64,000 nt of DNA, taken from Cheiracanthium punctorium. Its lineage: Eukaryota > Arthropoda > Arachnida > Araneae > Cheiracanthiidae. This document shows positions 21,701-33,700 of the stretch, one piece after another. Position 1 is the stretch's first letter; every line of letters begins with the position of its first letter. Under the pieces are notes generated by a model, which worked only from the letters and a program-made list of their open reading frames with translations, made no database searches and had not been told where the DNA came from. The DNA lies in the NCBI GenBank assembly GCA_038373885.1, contig JAWZYV010001829.1, positions 434,001-498,000 of the forward strand, written 5' to 3'. The position numbers and the translations under genes are program-made.

Positions 21701-24700
21701 ACTGATTGCAGGATTTAAGTGGCTCACAAGTGTGTAGAAGTTTGATATATCCCTGATAAAACAAAATTTCCTGAATGTTTCTGTTTTTGATTTAAATAAA
21801 AAGATTATTATATCTGTTAATATGTAGATAATACCTAAAAACAAAAATTGTTATGAAACATAACAGAAAAGTTTTACCAGATTAAACAATGCCTTTTGTT
21901 TTTGCATCAGTTAGAAGTGAAGGTTTCAATTTCTGTTTGAAGTATTTTACCTTAATTTACCCACTTTCTCGCTTCAGTCTAAATACAGTTTCATAGCTGC
22001 CAACTCCTCTATTTTTGCTGGAAGTTTTCTTTTTTTTTTTTTTTTAGAGTCGATTTTCATTTTTCCTATTTTTATTCTATTTCTTTCAGTATTTCAAAAA
22101 AGTCTATTGTTTTCATTTTCATAAAATTTTGTTGAGTATTACAGCATCCCAATTTCTGTCTTTCCATTCATCCTGAGACCAAATATTTTTCCTTAGTACT
22201 TTTTTATTTATGCCATAAGAGTAAAAATGTACTCTTATTTCAAATTTAAATTATTTTTAACTTTTTTCTTTTTCATACAAAGGAATAGTAAAGAAAAAAT
22301 TTCATTGAAAAGGGCAGGTTCAGATATGAATGCAAATCATATTAAATAATGAAAGTTGAAACAAAGTATGTTTTGACTTGGCTAAAATAAGTTTATTAAA
22401 ACTAACAAGAGTAGCATGAATTATAAAAACTTGGAATGATCATGCTTTATTTTATTTATTTTTCATTTCAGATGTTATACTACAAAACTACTTCTTATGA
22501 GTTACAGAACTACATTTTTCTTTCCCCAATGTACTTATAATTATAAGTTATGCTTTTTGTATGTATTTTCTTAAATGAAAGTTATTAACTTAAATGAAAA
22601 TTTTCTTTTTGGAAATAGATATATCAAGCATGATTTTACAGTAACTGTGATTTTGACTTTTATTGTAATTTATAATTATCATTTAATTATTTTTGTGATT
22701 TTCTGTTTTCCCAAAATTTATTTCATGCATGATTTCCCCCCCCCCCCTTTTTTTTTTCAAATTTGCTACCCTCGTCACTAAAATTTTGTAAGCTGTGGTT
22801 TGCACATAAACAGTATTAATCCTTTAGTTTTGAAAAAAAAAGAAAGTTTTTTTTTTTTTTTCCAAACTTAAAATACGTAACATCCTCATTCATTTTTTTT
22901 TTTTTTTGGGGGGGGGGAGAATCAATCTTTTTTTATCTCAAGTTTCAATGTTGGCAGCTATGAAGTTTCAATATGATAAAACATGCCCTCGCTTCTCTAT
23001 TGTACAAGTATTTAAAAAATAAAATAATGCATGTCTTTAAAAGTAATTAAAAAGAATATGTTTAAAACTCAAAGTAAAATTAAAATGTACCTAAAATAGC
23101 TTATAAAAAAATATTTTGGTCTCATGCAGGACTGATTTTAGTCATAATGGCTTCATTATATCCTCTTTGTTGAGCTAGTGGAGATGATGAAGCTAATATG
23201 TGAGACTGAAACATACTTTTATAAGTTTCTTAGATGCATTTTAATTGATTTTACTGTTGCATGCCTGTTTAAAGTATTGTTCTGTTTCTGTTCCAGTGGT
23301 TATTATGTTGTACCTGTTGAAATGAGCCCCATTGTGGTGTTCAACTCGGAAGAAGTCAGTAACTTTTCCATGTCTGAAGAAAGTGGGCTTCCGTTTTACA
23401 TTGCAGCAAATCTGACTCTTGATGAAGCTAATAAAACGTTTGTGCTGGGAGATCGCAGGATGTACAATGGATTTTATAATGCACCATTAAATGAAGAAAG
23501 GGAGTATGAAGTTCTTGTTGGTGTAGTGAGCTCTTTCAATGGTGTAAGTTTTACTACTGTCTTTTTCTCTTCTCTTTGATTTGATACATTTAAATCAGGG
23601 TTATCTAAGCTGTTTGTACCAGGGCCTACTTGAAACAACAAAAAAATACCTGAAGTTTGGGCATGTGTTAAGGAGAAGGCATTGAGGGTATTAAAATTAA
23701 TTCTTGCCTGCGAAAACATTTTAAATACATTACGCTCAGCTTGATTTAGAGGTATTAGGCTATTTCAAATGACTGAAGTGATATATATTGTTATTGTTTT
23801 AAGAAAAATATAAAAGGTTACAAAATGAATCTCTCTATCAAAAATTGTGTCTGTATCATTTATAGTTCAGCTACAGGAACACTCAAAAGAATTTCAACAC
23901 ATGGTCAATGGCAGTTTTAGCGACATTCATCCATTTCAAGCACAATATCATCCTACCGTATAGTTAGGAATCGTCTGACCATGGTCATGTGCCTTCCTCA
24001 AAAATTATGCCAAAAGTCAGCAAGCTTGGCAACTTTTGCTGTACATGTGTATGTATTTAACTCTCATATCTCAGAAACTGTTAGCCGTAGAATGTGGAAA
24101 TTTCATATATAAGATTGTTGTAACATTTAGTTGTGCATCTCAGTTTTCGGTTTCAATCTACTGGAGAGTTTATTACATTATCATTCAAAAGAATTTCAAT
24201 ACAGTAATGTCTTTGGACATCTTCAATATATTATTTCTGTAGTCATTCATTGTTTGGTACATGCCCGCAATCTCGCCATTTGTCCAAAAGCTTGGCAAAT
24301 TTTGCTCAAATATCGCCAAATTTTGTGCTAAAAATAATTTTGTATTTTGCATAACTCTAAAACTTTTAGCCATAGAATGTTGAAATTTTGTATTTAGAAC
24401 TATTGTAACATCTAACTGTGCATCTCTTTTTCGATTGCAATTGACTGGATAACTTATTTACAGGGTCAGCCAAATGTCATAAAATACATTAAGGTGTATG
24501 GGTACATTGAATTCATTGAAATTCCGTGGTCAGTTACTACTTTAGCTATTCCTAGAATCTCTCAAACTATCTCAAGTTTGTCAGCTTTTGGCGAAATATT
24601 GCCAAATTAAGTGCCAGAAACGATTCTTTTAAATTGAACCCAGCTTGTTGATATTGGAAATATTTGGCTAAGAATTGCGAAACCTTAGTATTACTGCAGT

Positions 24701-27700
24701 ATTTTATCTCTTTCAAACAAAATAAGTGTAGATGAAGTGCGGAAGAAGTATTTTTCATTTAATAGACGTGCAAAAAAGTCATGTGTTTCCACATGAGATT
24801 CTTTAAAATATACATATATTTGCATCATTTAAGGTCGTATTCTGGGCAACCCTGGTATGAATGGAGAACTTATAAGAAATCTATCTCTGTTAATTGACAA
24901 AGCTTAATTCCTCAAGGCAAAGACTGCAAGACCAAATTACACAGTGCCTTTGTTAAAGTTTTAAGAAAAATAATGGTGAAAAATATAAACTTATATTTTG
25001 TAAAATTACAATTCTCTTATTGATTGTGTATAAAACTGAAATATATTAAAGCATTCAGAGCAGTTAAATGTAAACTGAAATTTTAAAATATGAGATAGAA
25101 GAAATTTACTGAAAATTTAAAAACAAAATTTCCTTTTTGGGTTGTTCCTGCTGTGTGCTCGAAATATATGATGGGTAACTACTCACAATTTCAATTTGTG
25201 GAGTAGCATGGAATTGATTAATAAGTTTAGAATTGATCTACTTATGTGGGCTTAGTTTTCATTTATGTTTTATATGGACACTTTTTAAAATTACCTTAAC
25301 TGAATAAAGAAGGAGTAATTTTATTTTATTGTTTAAGAAACATTCAGAAACAATGTTTCAATTTTAATTTAGTTCAAAGAATGAAAAGAATTAAAAAACA
25401 TTGAAGAGTTTACAAAATTAAACTGGCTAAATGTTTCTTCAAATTAATAAATATGCCTTTGTGATTATGAATTAAGAAAAGAAGCACATTAAGTTTTATT
25501 CAGCTTTGTTTCTCATTTAATTTCTAAAAAGACTTGAGTGTTATAAAAAACTAGCTGCTACCCGCAACTTCGTCCGCGTCGGCTTTAGAATTAGGTCCCG
25601 AGAGAAATGTAGCGTGTGTGAATAACAAATATTGTTGCGACACAAGAAACTGCATTTAAATATTATTTGATTTTTACTTGTTTGAAATGAAATATAATGC
25701 ATGGTAGTATACTTCATTTAAAATAAGAGAATATGCAGAGTTACTAAATTTAGATTTTTTTTCAGGCATTTGGTGAATAGAGACAGTTACGACAGTATTT
25801 GCGAACTGTTTTTATAAAAGAAATATTTATGCTATATGCATGAATTTTAGCCTATGTTAATCAGAAATAGAGCAGCTTTCTATTAGTGAAAAAGTTTTAG
25901 AATCGGTTCTGTAGTTACAGAAATACCCAGAGAGCGTAATGTATTAGAATTATTTTGAGTGTTCCTGTAAAGGAATTATTTACGCTACATGCATGAATTT
26001 TAGTCTATAATACTCAAGAATAGTGTAGCTTACTATCAGTAAAAAAAGTTTAGGAATCGTTTAGGTTCGTTTAAAGTTTAGGAATACTGTACTTACAGAG
26101 ATACTCATAGAGCGTAATGTAATTCTTATTAGCATCCCTGTAAAAGAACTATCTTTGATATATGCATTTAAAGTATCCTATGACACTTAGGATGCTACCA
26201 GTGTCTAAGAAGTTCTGCTCTCAAAACTGCAAGGCGGGAGGTGGTAGGTTCAAACCCCGGTTGTGCCTGTCGACCTAGCCCCTCCCAGTTTTCCATGGTT
26301 TTCTAAAAAACCTCGCGTAAATATGGGCTAGGATCCCTTAGAAAATCACCCGTAGAGGAATTCCCCATATAGACCTAGGACCCTAGTGCAGTCAATCGGT
26401 CTTAATCCAAATACAAACAATAATACTCAGGAGTAATGTAACTTTCAATCAGTGAAAAAAGTTTTAGAATCGAGTTTAGTAGCTACAAAATTTCCATAGA
26501 GCGCAATGCATTAGAATTATTTTGAGTGTCTTTGTAAAAGAATTATTTATGCTATATGCTTGAAAGGTTGCCAGTATGCTAATCCAGGGCATAAGCTATT
26601 TTCATTACAAATTTTTCCAAATCCATTCAACCATTGTTCAGTGATTCAGTCAAAAACATCCAAACACACAAACGTACACATTTATATTATTGGTAGGATT
26701 TGGAAATTTATGAACTTTAAGAAACATATCTGGACTTTTCTGGGAACTTAACCCGGCGGTCATTCCTGCCAAACTAGCCGGGGAAGGGAAGATCCTAGTT
26801 AGCGATGTTCCAGCCAAACTATTTCTTCGGCAAATGAGTTGCCAAACTGTTGCCAATTGTATTCAAAACCATTAATAATTGCATGTGCCCGGCATTTATC
26901 TCGGCGAAAAATTGCTCGTCTTGGCAGACCACTGGGATAATACCTATAAGTACCCTTTTCTTTACTTATGCTTTTTAATTTGGCGTAAAATCAACATAAT
27001 TTCCATACCAATTAATATTTTTCAAATGCATATTATTTTGAAAATAGAATTTCTGCTTTATTTCAAAAGCATAAATCATTTTGTGCAGGCGATAAAACGG
27101 TTTTTAATTAATAGTTAGAAAAGTAATTAAAATTTCAAAATTCTGAGACTCAGGTGCACTTTACCGAAGTTATGAACTCAGTCATGCTCAAATTTTCAAA
27201 GCTCTGCTTTCTGTAGATTTGTCTGGAGAACATTCATTTTTATTATTACAGATAGATAGATTTGGCATAAAACTGGCATAATTTCCGTGGTATTTAATGT
27301 TTTTCAGATGCACACGCTTCTTTATTGAAGTAATAGCATTCCTGTTAGCTCAAAACATGAATCATTTGATACGGGCAAAACTTGCCAAGCATGGCAAAGT
27401 AAAAACGGTTTTTAATTAAAAATCTAAAATTCTAAGTAGCCTATAACCATCTCCAGGGTCCCATCTATAGCTAAACCAAAATTCATCCTGATCGATTCAG
27501 CAGTTTCGGCGTGAAAGCGTCATAAACAAACAAACAAACTCACTTTCGCATTCATAATATTAGTTAGGATGGTTACATTTGCCATTCAGCTATTGGGAGG
27601 GGGTGGGGAGGGGGGAACACAAAGAAACACAAGACACTGATGCAATGGAATGTTGATTATTCATGTCTCTCTTATCTGATATTCTGTGTAATATACATTT

Positions 27701-30700
27701 GTTAATTTTTTAAAAATACATAGATTAAATGAAAAAATGTTTTGATTAAGGGTTGTCTATTTTATCCAAAATATGCTCTGCCTCAAGTACCTTGGATAAT
27801 AGGGGTTGTACTCCAGTTGAATTTTTAAAATTTGGTGCTTTATATTTTAAAATTGTATATTTTCTATTGACAATTTGCTGGTTGTGAATCAACTAACACC
27901 TTGAAAGGTGATGAACATTGTTTTCTTTGTGATGGCTCAATAGTTATCACCTACACTTGCAGCTAGACAAAACAATAATTAGTTTCTCTCTCCCATTTAT
28001 TTCTTTCTATCTCTTTCACATTAGAGTAAAATATTGTCCTAATTATCATTTTCCCCTAAGCTGTGACTTTTCAATGATATTCCAAGAAGCAAAATTCCAT
28101 ATTTCACTCCTCCCTAATGTATTTTTTTTTTTTTTAATAAGACTGTTTTGGGGAGAAAAGTTTTTTTTTATTTTAGGTCCCTTACTGTACCTTATAGTTA
28201 TTATATTAAGTATAATCCTTTCCTTTGTTGTTTGCAGGTTACAAAAGTATCCTACTCTCCATTACGTTCAACTTTAGACAGCCAGAAGCAATCTCAAGAA
28301 GATTCTGCAGGTATGAATATACTTTGAATTTATCACTGTAGAATTGTTATTTAAGTTTTATCATTAAAAATTACTTATTTATAACTATTTCTTGAACGTT
28401 TTTTTGTATTAATTTTTATAAATTGCAAAAGTATTTGTAATGTGAGATCTTTTTAAGACAATCTTTTTTAAAGATTACTGTTTCAGTATTGCGTACAAAA
28501 AGAAAGTCCCCTTTAAAGGACTATAAGAATTGCATTAATCAAACAGAATTGCAAGTAATGCCATGACTTCACGGAGCTTAAGTTAAAATTTGCAAACATA
28601 CCTAAATTAAAGTTAAATACAAATATCAAATAATCCAATATCTTTTCCTAAAACAAATGGCATAGAGGCCGAAATAATCGTATAGTTTAAAAGTTTTAAG
28701 CCGCCAAAGACCCAGGTTCTATCTGTGCATTTCGCTGAAAAGAAAAATGGCGCAACGACGCCATTGTAGACCCAGTAACGAGACAAAGAAATAATGAAGA
28801 AAACACTCTGTTAAACTTTAAAATCTTACATTTATTTTAAATTAACTCCAAAACAAATTTATGGAAAAACATTTTTCTTTTACAAAATTCAAACTTAAAA
28901 TACCCATTATTACAAACATTTTTAAGTTCCCTTGTTGAAGTGCACTTAACTTTATATTTTTAACAGCCGACAAAAACAAAAAAAAAATTAAATAGAGAAA
29001 GGGAAAGAAAAGAAAAGGGAATGACTTATCGTCTGGGGAAAGAATCTGGGGGCCCCCATCGTTCAGTAGTCTCAGGTCGCCGGTTCCATGCCTCGAGTCA
29101 ACCACATCATGTCTTGGCTTCTCTCCAAAAAAAAATCACGTTCCGATCTCCGTCCGTAGGTACCAGCTACTCGAAGAGGAAGAGGAAGAGAGAGAGCTCG
29201 CTCCCTGACGCTCGCTTTTCCCTTCTCAGCCTTCTCACTTCTGTAGTCATCCGACAATCAAGTTCATTCATGAACTTTAATTTTTTCATATCTTAGTGCA
29301 TAAAATTTTAAGTGAAATTTATTTATTTGGTGAAGTTACGTTGCATTAAAAAGAAATTTAATTATTTCGTTGGTTAATTGATGTATTTTGAGGCATTTAC
29401 ATTTTTTCTTGCACGTGGTTGTGTTCCTCCGCCGATTTCGATGTCTGTATCGAAACTTCATCCAATCTATCGAATTATGTGAAATGATGCAGGGAAAAAG
29501 GGTAAAAAGAAAAAAAAACAGAAAAGGCAGAATAAAAGTTAAAGACGGAGAGAAAATTTTAGCATAAAAACTTTTTAAACCAAAACTTAAAATTTAGCAA
29601 ACACTTTACAAAGCCAAAATATGATGTTTGTATCAAAAATTTATTAAAGAAAAAAAATGTCGGCATAAAGAAAAGGAAAAGTCGGCTCGATTTTAAAAAA
29701 CACATATAAACATTTCTAACATTAATTATTTATCAAAAGTTACAATCATACCAATACCACGTATCAAAAAGAAAAAGTTTTGTTCATCCGATCTGGCAAC
29801 CTGTTTTGACGTTAGCGCGCAAAACGAATCAAAACAAACTGCGAAATCGGAAAGTTTGTGCCGTGAAAGAAATAATAAACAAACCCAAAAGATAAGTAGT
29901 ACCACTTAAACATTACACAAAATATTACTCTATAATTTGTTTTTACTACTCATAGATCGCTAGAACAAACATTATTTTCAAAACATTTTTCAGATCATAA
30001 CAGTAACAGGTATTTCTTTAAATCTATAGCTCATAGTTAACTTGATAAAATGATTACCGCCATCCTCCGGAGAGATATATTTCGGTTGCACACTCCACAA
30101 CCATCATCAGTCTGTCCTTTTCAAGGGAATGATGTTACTTCCCACCTCCTCTTCTTTCGCGCTGTTCTTTTTGCGCATGATGTCATTCCAGGTCTCGTCC
30201 ACTGTAGCGTGCGTCATGTCGTTGATGCTGCCCTCTGTTGATAATATTTCTAATGTTTCTCGTAAATAGGCATGTGTGTGGTTGTTGAAATTGGCTATTT
30301 TTCATATTGCTTGGAAATCTATTGTGATAGGTGTGTTTAGTGCGAGGTGGGATAAGGCTGTAGATTCTCTAATGAATTTAATGTCATTAATGTGTTCGGT
30401 TCGACGATCTTTAATTTTTCTTTTAGTAACCCCAATGTAGCATCCGGCTATTTTGTTTTCGTTATTTTTTATCTTAATTTTATAAATACCTGCGGTGTCC
30501 ATGGGTTTTATTTGGTCTTTTTCGGATCTGATACGTTGAAAAATGTTTTGATTTGGTTTTATTGGGATTCTGATATTTTTCTTAAGAGCTGAGTGTGATA
30601 TTTTATTAGCAGCTCAACTGCAAAAAAGTAAAGCTGTAGTGAATTTTAGTTTTGGTTTCTGTCTATTGCTAATTGTATTGAGTTTCTTTTGTCTTTCTTT

Positions 30701-33700
30701 GATCAATTTATTGAAAATATGCTGCGGGTAATTTGCTTCCTGACATTGTTTCTTAATAATTTGTAGTTCCTCCTGTAAAAGGGTTTCGTTTGTACAAACT
30801 GTTAATGTGCGATCTATGTAGGACCTAATGGCGGCTATTTTATAAGTTATCTAGGAGTTTGTCTTCATTTATTATGGCAAAAATGTCGTCAACGTATCGT
30901 ACCCACAGCCGAAATGACTGGTTAAAATTAGTGTGAATTTTATTTTCAAGGCGCATTTTCCAGTCCGCCACGATTCCCGATATTGGGGACCCCATTGAGA
31001 CATCCTGTGTTTATTTGTAAAAATGGTTATTGAATTGAAAGTATGAGTTAGTCAAAAGCAGGCTTATGGCTCTTGTTAGAGTGTTGCGAATTTCTTCATT
31101 TTTGTAGGTTAGGGCTATTTGTTTATTTATTATGGGAATCATTTCATTAATGAGATTCGTAAAGATCAATAATGTCAAAACTGACCATAATTTCGTTTTC
31201 TTTGAGAGTAAATAAGTATATATATATATAAATTTCCTGAAGGACTGTCTATACTTCAAAATCACTTCCAACTTCATAGCAATCAAAAACTCTTTTCTCA
31301 ATCAAGAATTCTTTTATGATATTAAACGTTTTGAATGTAAACTTCTGTAAAAATATATTCGAAAGAAATTCGCTCTCATTGCTAACCTTACTCGAAACGA
31401 AAAAATAGCTAACTCAAAATTAAAAAATAAGTGCTCTCTTAATGATTTTAACGAATAAATTAATAAAATTAACAGTTTCTGTCGAAAAGAAAGAAATATT
31501 TACCAAATGAAACACCAACGAAAACTTAATAACTGGATAAAGAAAAAGAGTATTAAAGTAAAAATACCTACCCTTAAAGAAGATCAATTTATTAATCTTT
31601 CCTCTCTAAAACTTACACAATTGCAGAAAGACACTTTAAACTTAGGCCCTAAATTTATTCTAGATGATACCATTAATATTAACGATACAATAGCTAACAT
31701 AGAAGCAGCCATTAACCAGCTCCCCACCCCGGATAAAAAAGATATGACTCACAGCCCATAACGAAATTAAGAAAACATTAAAAGGACATCAAGAGGATCG
31801 AAAATTTCTAAACGAACTAAAGAAAAATGAAAACATTACATGTCTAAGCTCCGATAAAACAGGTAAAATAGTAATTCTCGATAAAACTAACTATAAAGAA
31901 AAAATGCAACAAACTATTGAAGCTCTTAATATAGAACCCTTAATTAAAGACCCCACCTCCAGAATTATAAATAAACTCAAAGATCTTATTAAAAATAGAA
32001 AATGGCCAAACGAAACCCCTCCCAACTTTGATAATTCTGCTCCAATAGCTCCCTGCATCTTCGCTAAATTTAAAGACCATAAAAATCCTCCCTCGCTCAG
32101 ACCTATTGTTAGCAAATGTGAAGGCCCAACTTACACACTCGAAAAATATATGAAAAATATCCTATTAGAAATAATCCCTCCCTCCGATTTTGTACTGAAC
32201 TCCACTAATGACTTCTTAAAACACATAAATGATTTTACTCTCAAAGAAAACGAAATTATGGTCAGTTTTGACGTTATTAATCTTTACCCATCCATAGACA
32301 TTAATGAAATGATTCCCATAATAAATAAACAAACAGCCCTAACCTACAAAAATGAAGAAATTCGCAACACTCTAACAAGAGCCATAAACCTGCTTTTGAC
32401 TAACTCATACTTTCAATTCAATAACCATTTTTACAAACAAACACAGGGTGTCCCAATGGGGTCACCAATATCGGGAATCGTGGCCGACTGGAAAATGCGC
32501 CTTGAAAATAAAATTCACACTAATTTTAACCAGTCATTTCAGCTGTGGGTACGATACGTTGACGACATTTTTGCCATAGTAAATGAAGACAAACTCCTAG
32601 ATAAATTAAACAACCTAGACCCTAATATAAAATTCACTTATGAAACTGAAACTAATAACTCCATAAACTACCTTGATGTCAGAATTATGAAAAATAAAAA
32701 TCTCAAACTTCAAACCACTGTATAGTGTAAACCTCTAAGTAACACAGCAATAGTTAATTTCAAATCAAATACCCCTTTTAATTATAAAATAGCCGCCTTT
32801 AGGTCCTACATAGATCGCACATTAACAGTTTGTTCAAACGAAACCCTTTTACAGGAGGAACTACAAATTATTAAGAAACAATATCAGGAAGCAAATTACC
32901 CGCAGCATATTTTCAATAAATTGATCAAAGAAAGACAAAAGAAACTCAATACAATTAGCAATAGACAGAAACCAAAACTAAAATTCACTACAGCTATACC
33001 TTTTTGCAGGGGAGCTGCTAATAAAATATCACACTCAGCTCTTAAGAAAAATATCAGAATCCCTATAAAACCAAATCAAAACATTTTTCAACGTATCAGA
33101 TCCGAAAAAGACCAAATAAAACCCACGGACACCGCAGGTATTTATAAAATTAACATAAAAAATAACGAAAACAAAATAGCCAGATGCTACATTGGGGTTA
33201 CTAAAAGAAAAATTAAAGATCGTCGAACCGAACACATTAACGACATTAAATTCATTAGAGAATCTACAGCCTTATCCCGCCTCGCACTAAACACACCTAT
33301 CACAATAGATTTCCAAGCAATACGAAAAATAGCCAATTTCAACAACCACACATATGCCTATTTACGAGAATCGTTAGAAATATTATCAACAGAGGGCAGC
33401 ATCAACGACATGACGCACGCTACGGTGGACGAGACCTGGAATGACATCATGCGCAAAAAGAACGGCTCGAAAGAAGAGGAGGTGGGAAGTAACATCATTC
33501 CCACGAAAAGGACAGACTGATGATGGTTGTGGAGTGTGCAACCAAAATATATCTCTCCAGAGGATGGCGGTAATAATTTTATCAAGTTAACTATGGTAAT
33601 CCCTCCATATTACATTTTAACCTTTTAATCTATAGCTCATTTATGCTATTTTAGTAATTTTATTTTAAGGTATTTTGTAATTTTATTTTCATTAATCAAT

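Larger units (their letters stand above)
20601..23296 (+). other. Intron after exon c
   Basis: It holds a long T tract near 20718-20742, MITE M2 copy 2 (21207-21648), a hAT-type element (21992-22962) and mixed C/T and G homopolymers near 22737-22918. No exon is seen. Confidence 0.7.
25548..27567 (+). mobile_element. Non-LTR-type repeat composite
   Basis: It begins ACTAGCTGCTACCCGCAACT then TCGTCCGCG, a start widely seen in arthropod non-LTR elements (from memory). It ends CAGTTTCGGCGTGAAAGCGT...ATAATATTAGTTAGGAT. A second tail-like ATATTATTGGTAGGAT at about 26683-26699 suggests two copies side by side. Repeated GCTATATGCATGAATTTTAG-like blocks occur at about 25831, 25983 and 26540. No intact ORF. 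Confidence 0.6.
23544..28237 (+). other. Intron after exon d
   Basis: It carries a locally duplicated repeat (about 23880-24480), a LINE/SINE-like composite (25548-27567) with an S1 SINE inside (26200-26420), and a fragment shared with 925-1010 (26750-26860). Otherwise AT-rich; no exon is seen. Confidence 0.7.
30035..33626 (+). mobile_element. Penelope-like retroelement, head-to-head double copy
   Basis: A partial copy in inverse orientation (30035 to about 31213) abuts a longer plus-strand copy (about 31232 to 33626), joined at a short (TA)n. AATCTATAGCTCAT flanks the whole unit directly (30021-30034 and 33627-33640), consistent with a 14-bp target duplication made by one insertion. The plus copy encodes reverse transcriptase plus GIY-YIG endonuclease without gag or protease, the Penelope layout. 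Inverted partial copies are common in this class. Confidence 0.88.

Noticed and set aside
23474..23719. 81-codon minus-strand ORF
   Set aside because: It is the antisense shadow of the FN3 exon d and its donor side.
29021..29296. Overlapping ORFs on both strands in the GC-rich intron segment
   Set aside because: Basic, low-complexity translations without a recognisable domain. Open frames are expected in GC-richer DNA.
31904..33520. Retroviral or pararetroviral polymerase, suggested by the YVDD motif
   Set aside because: No gag, protease, RNase H or integrase is present. The RT is fused to a GIY-YIG nuclease, which is diagnostic of Penelope-like elements.
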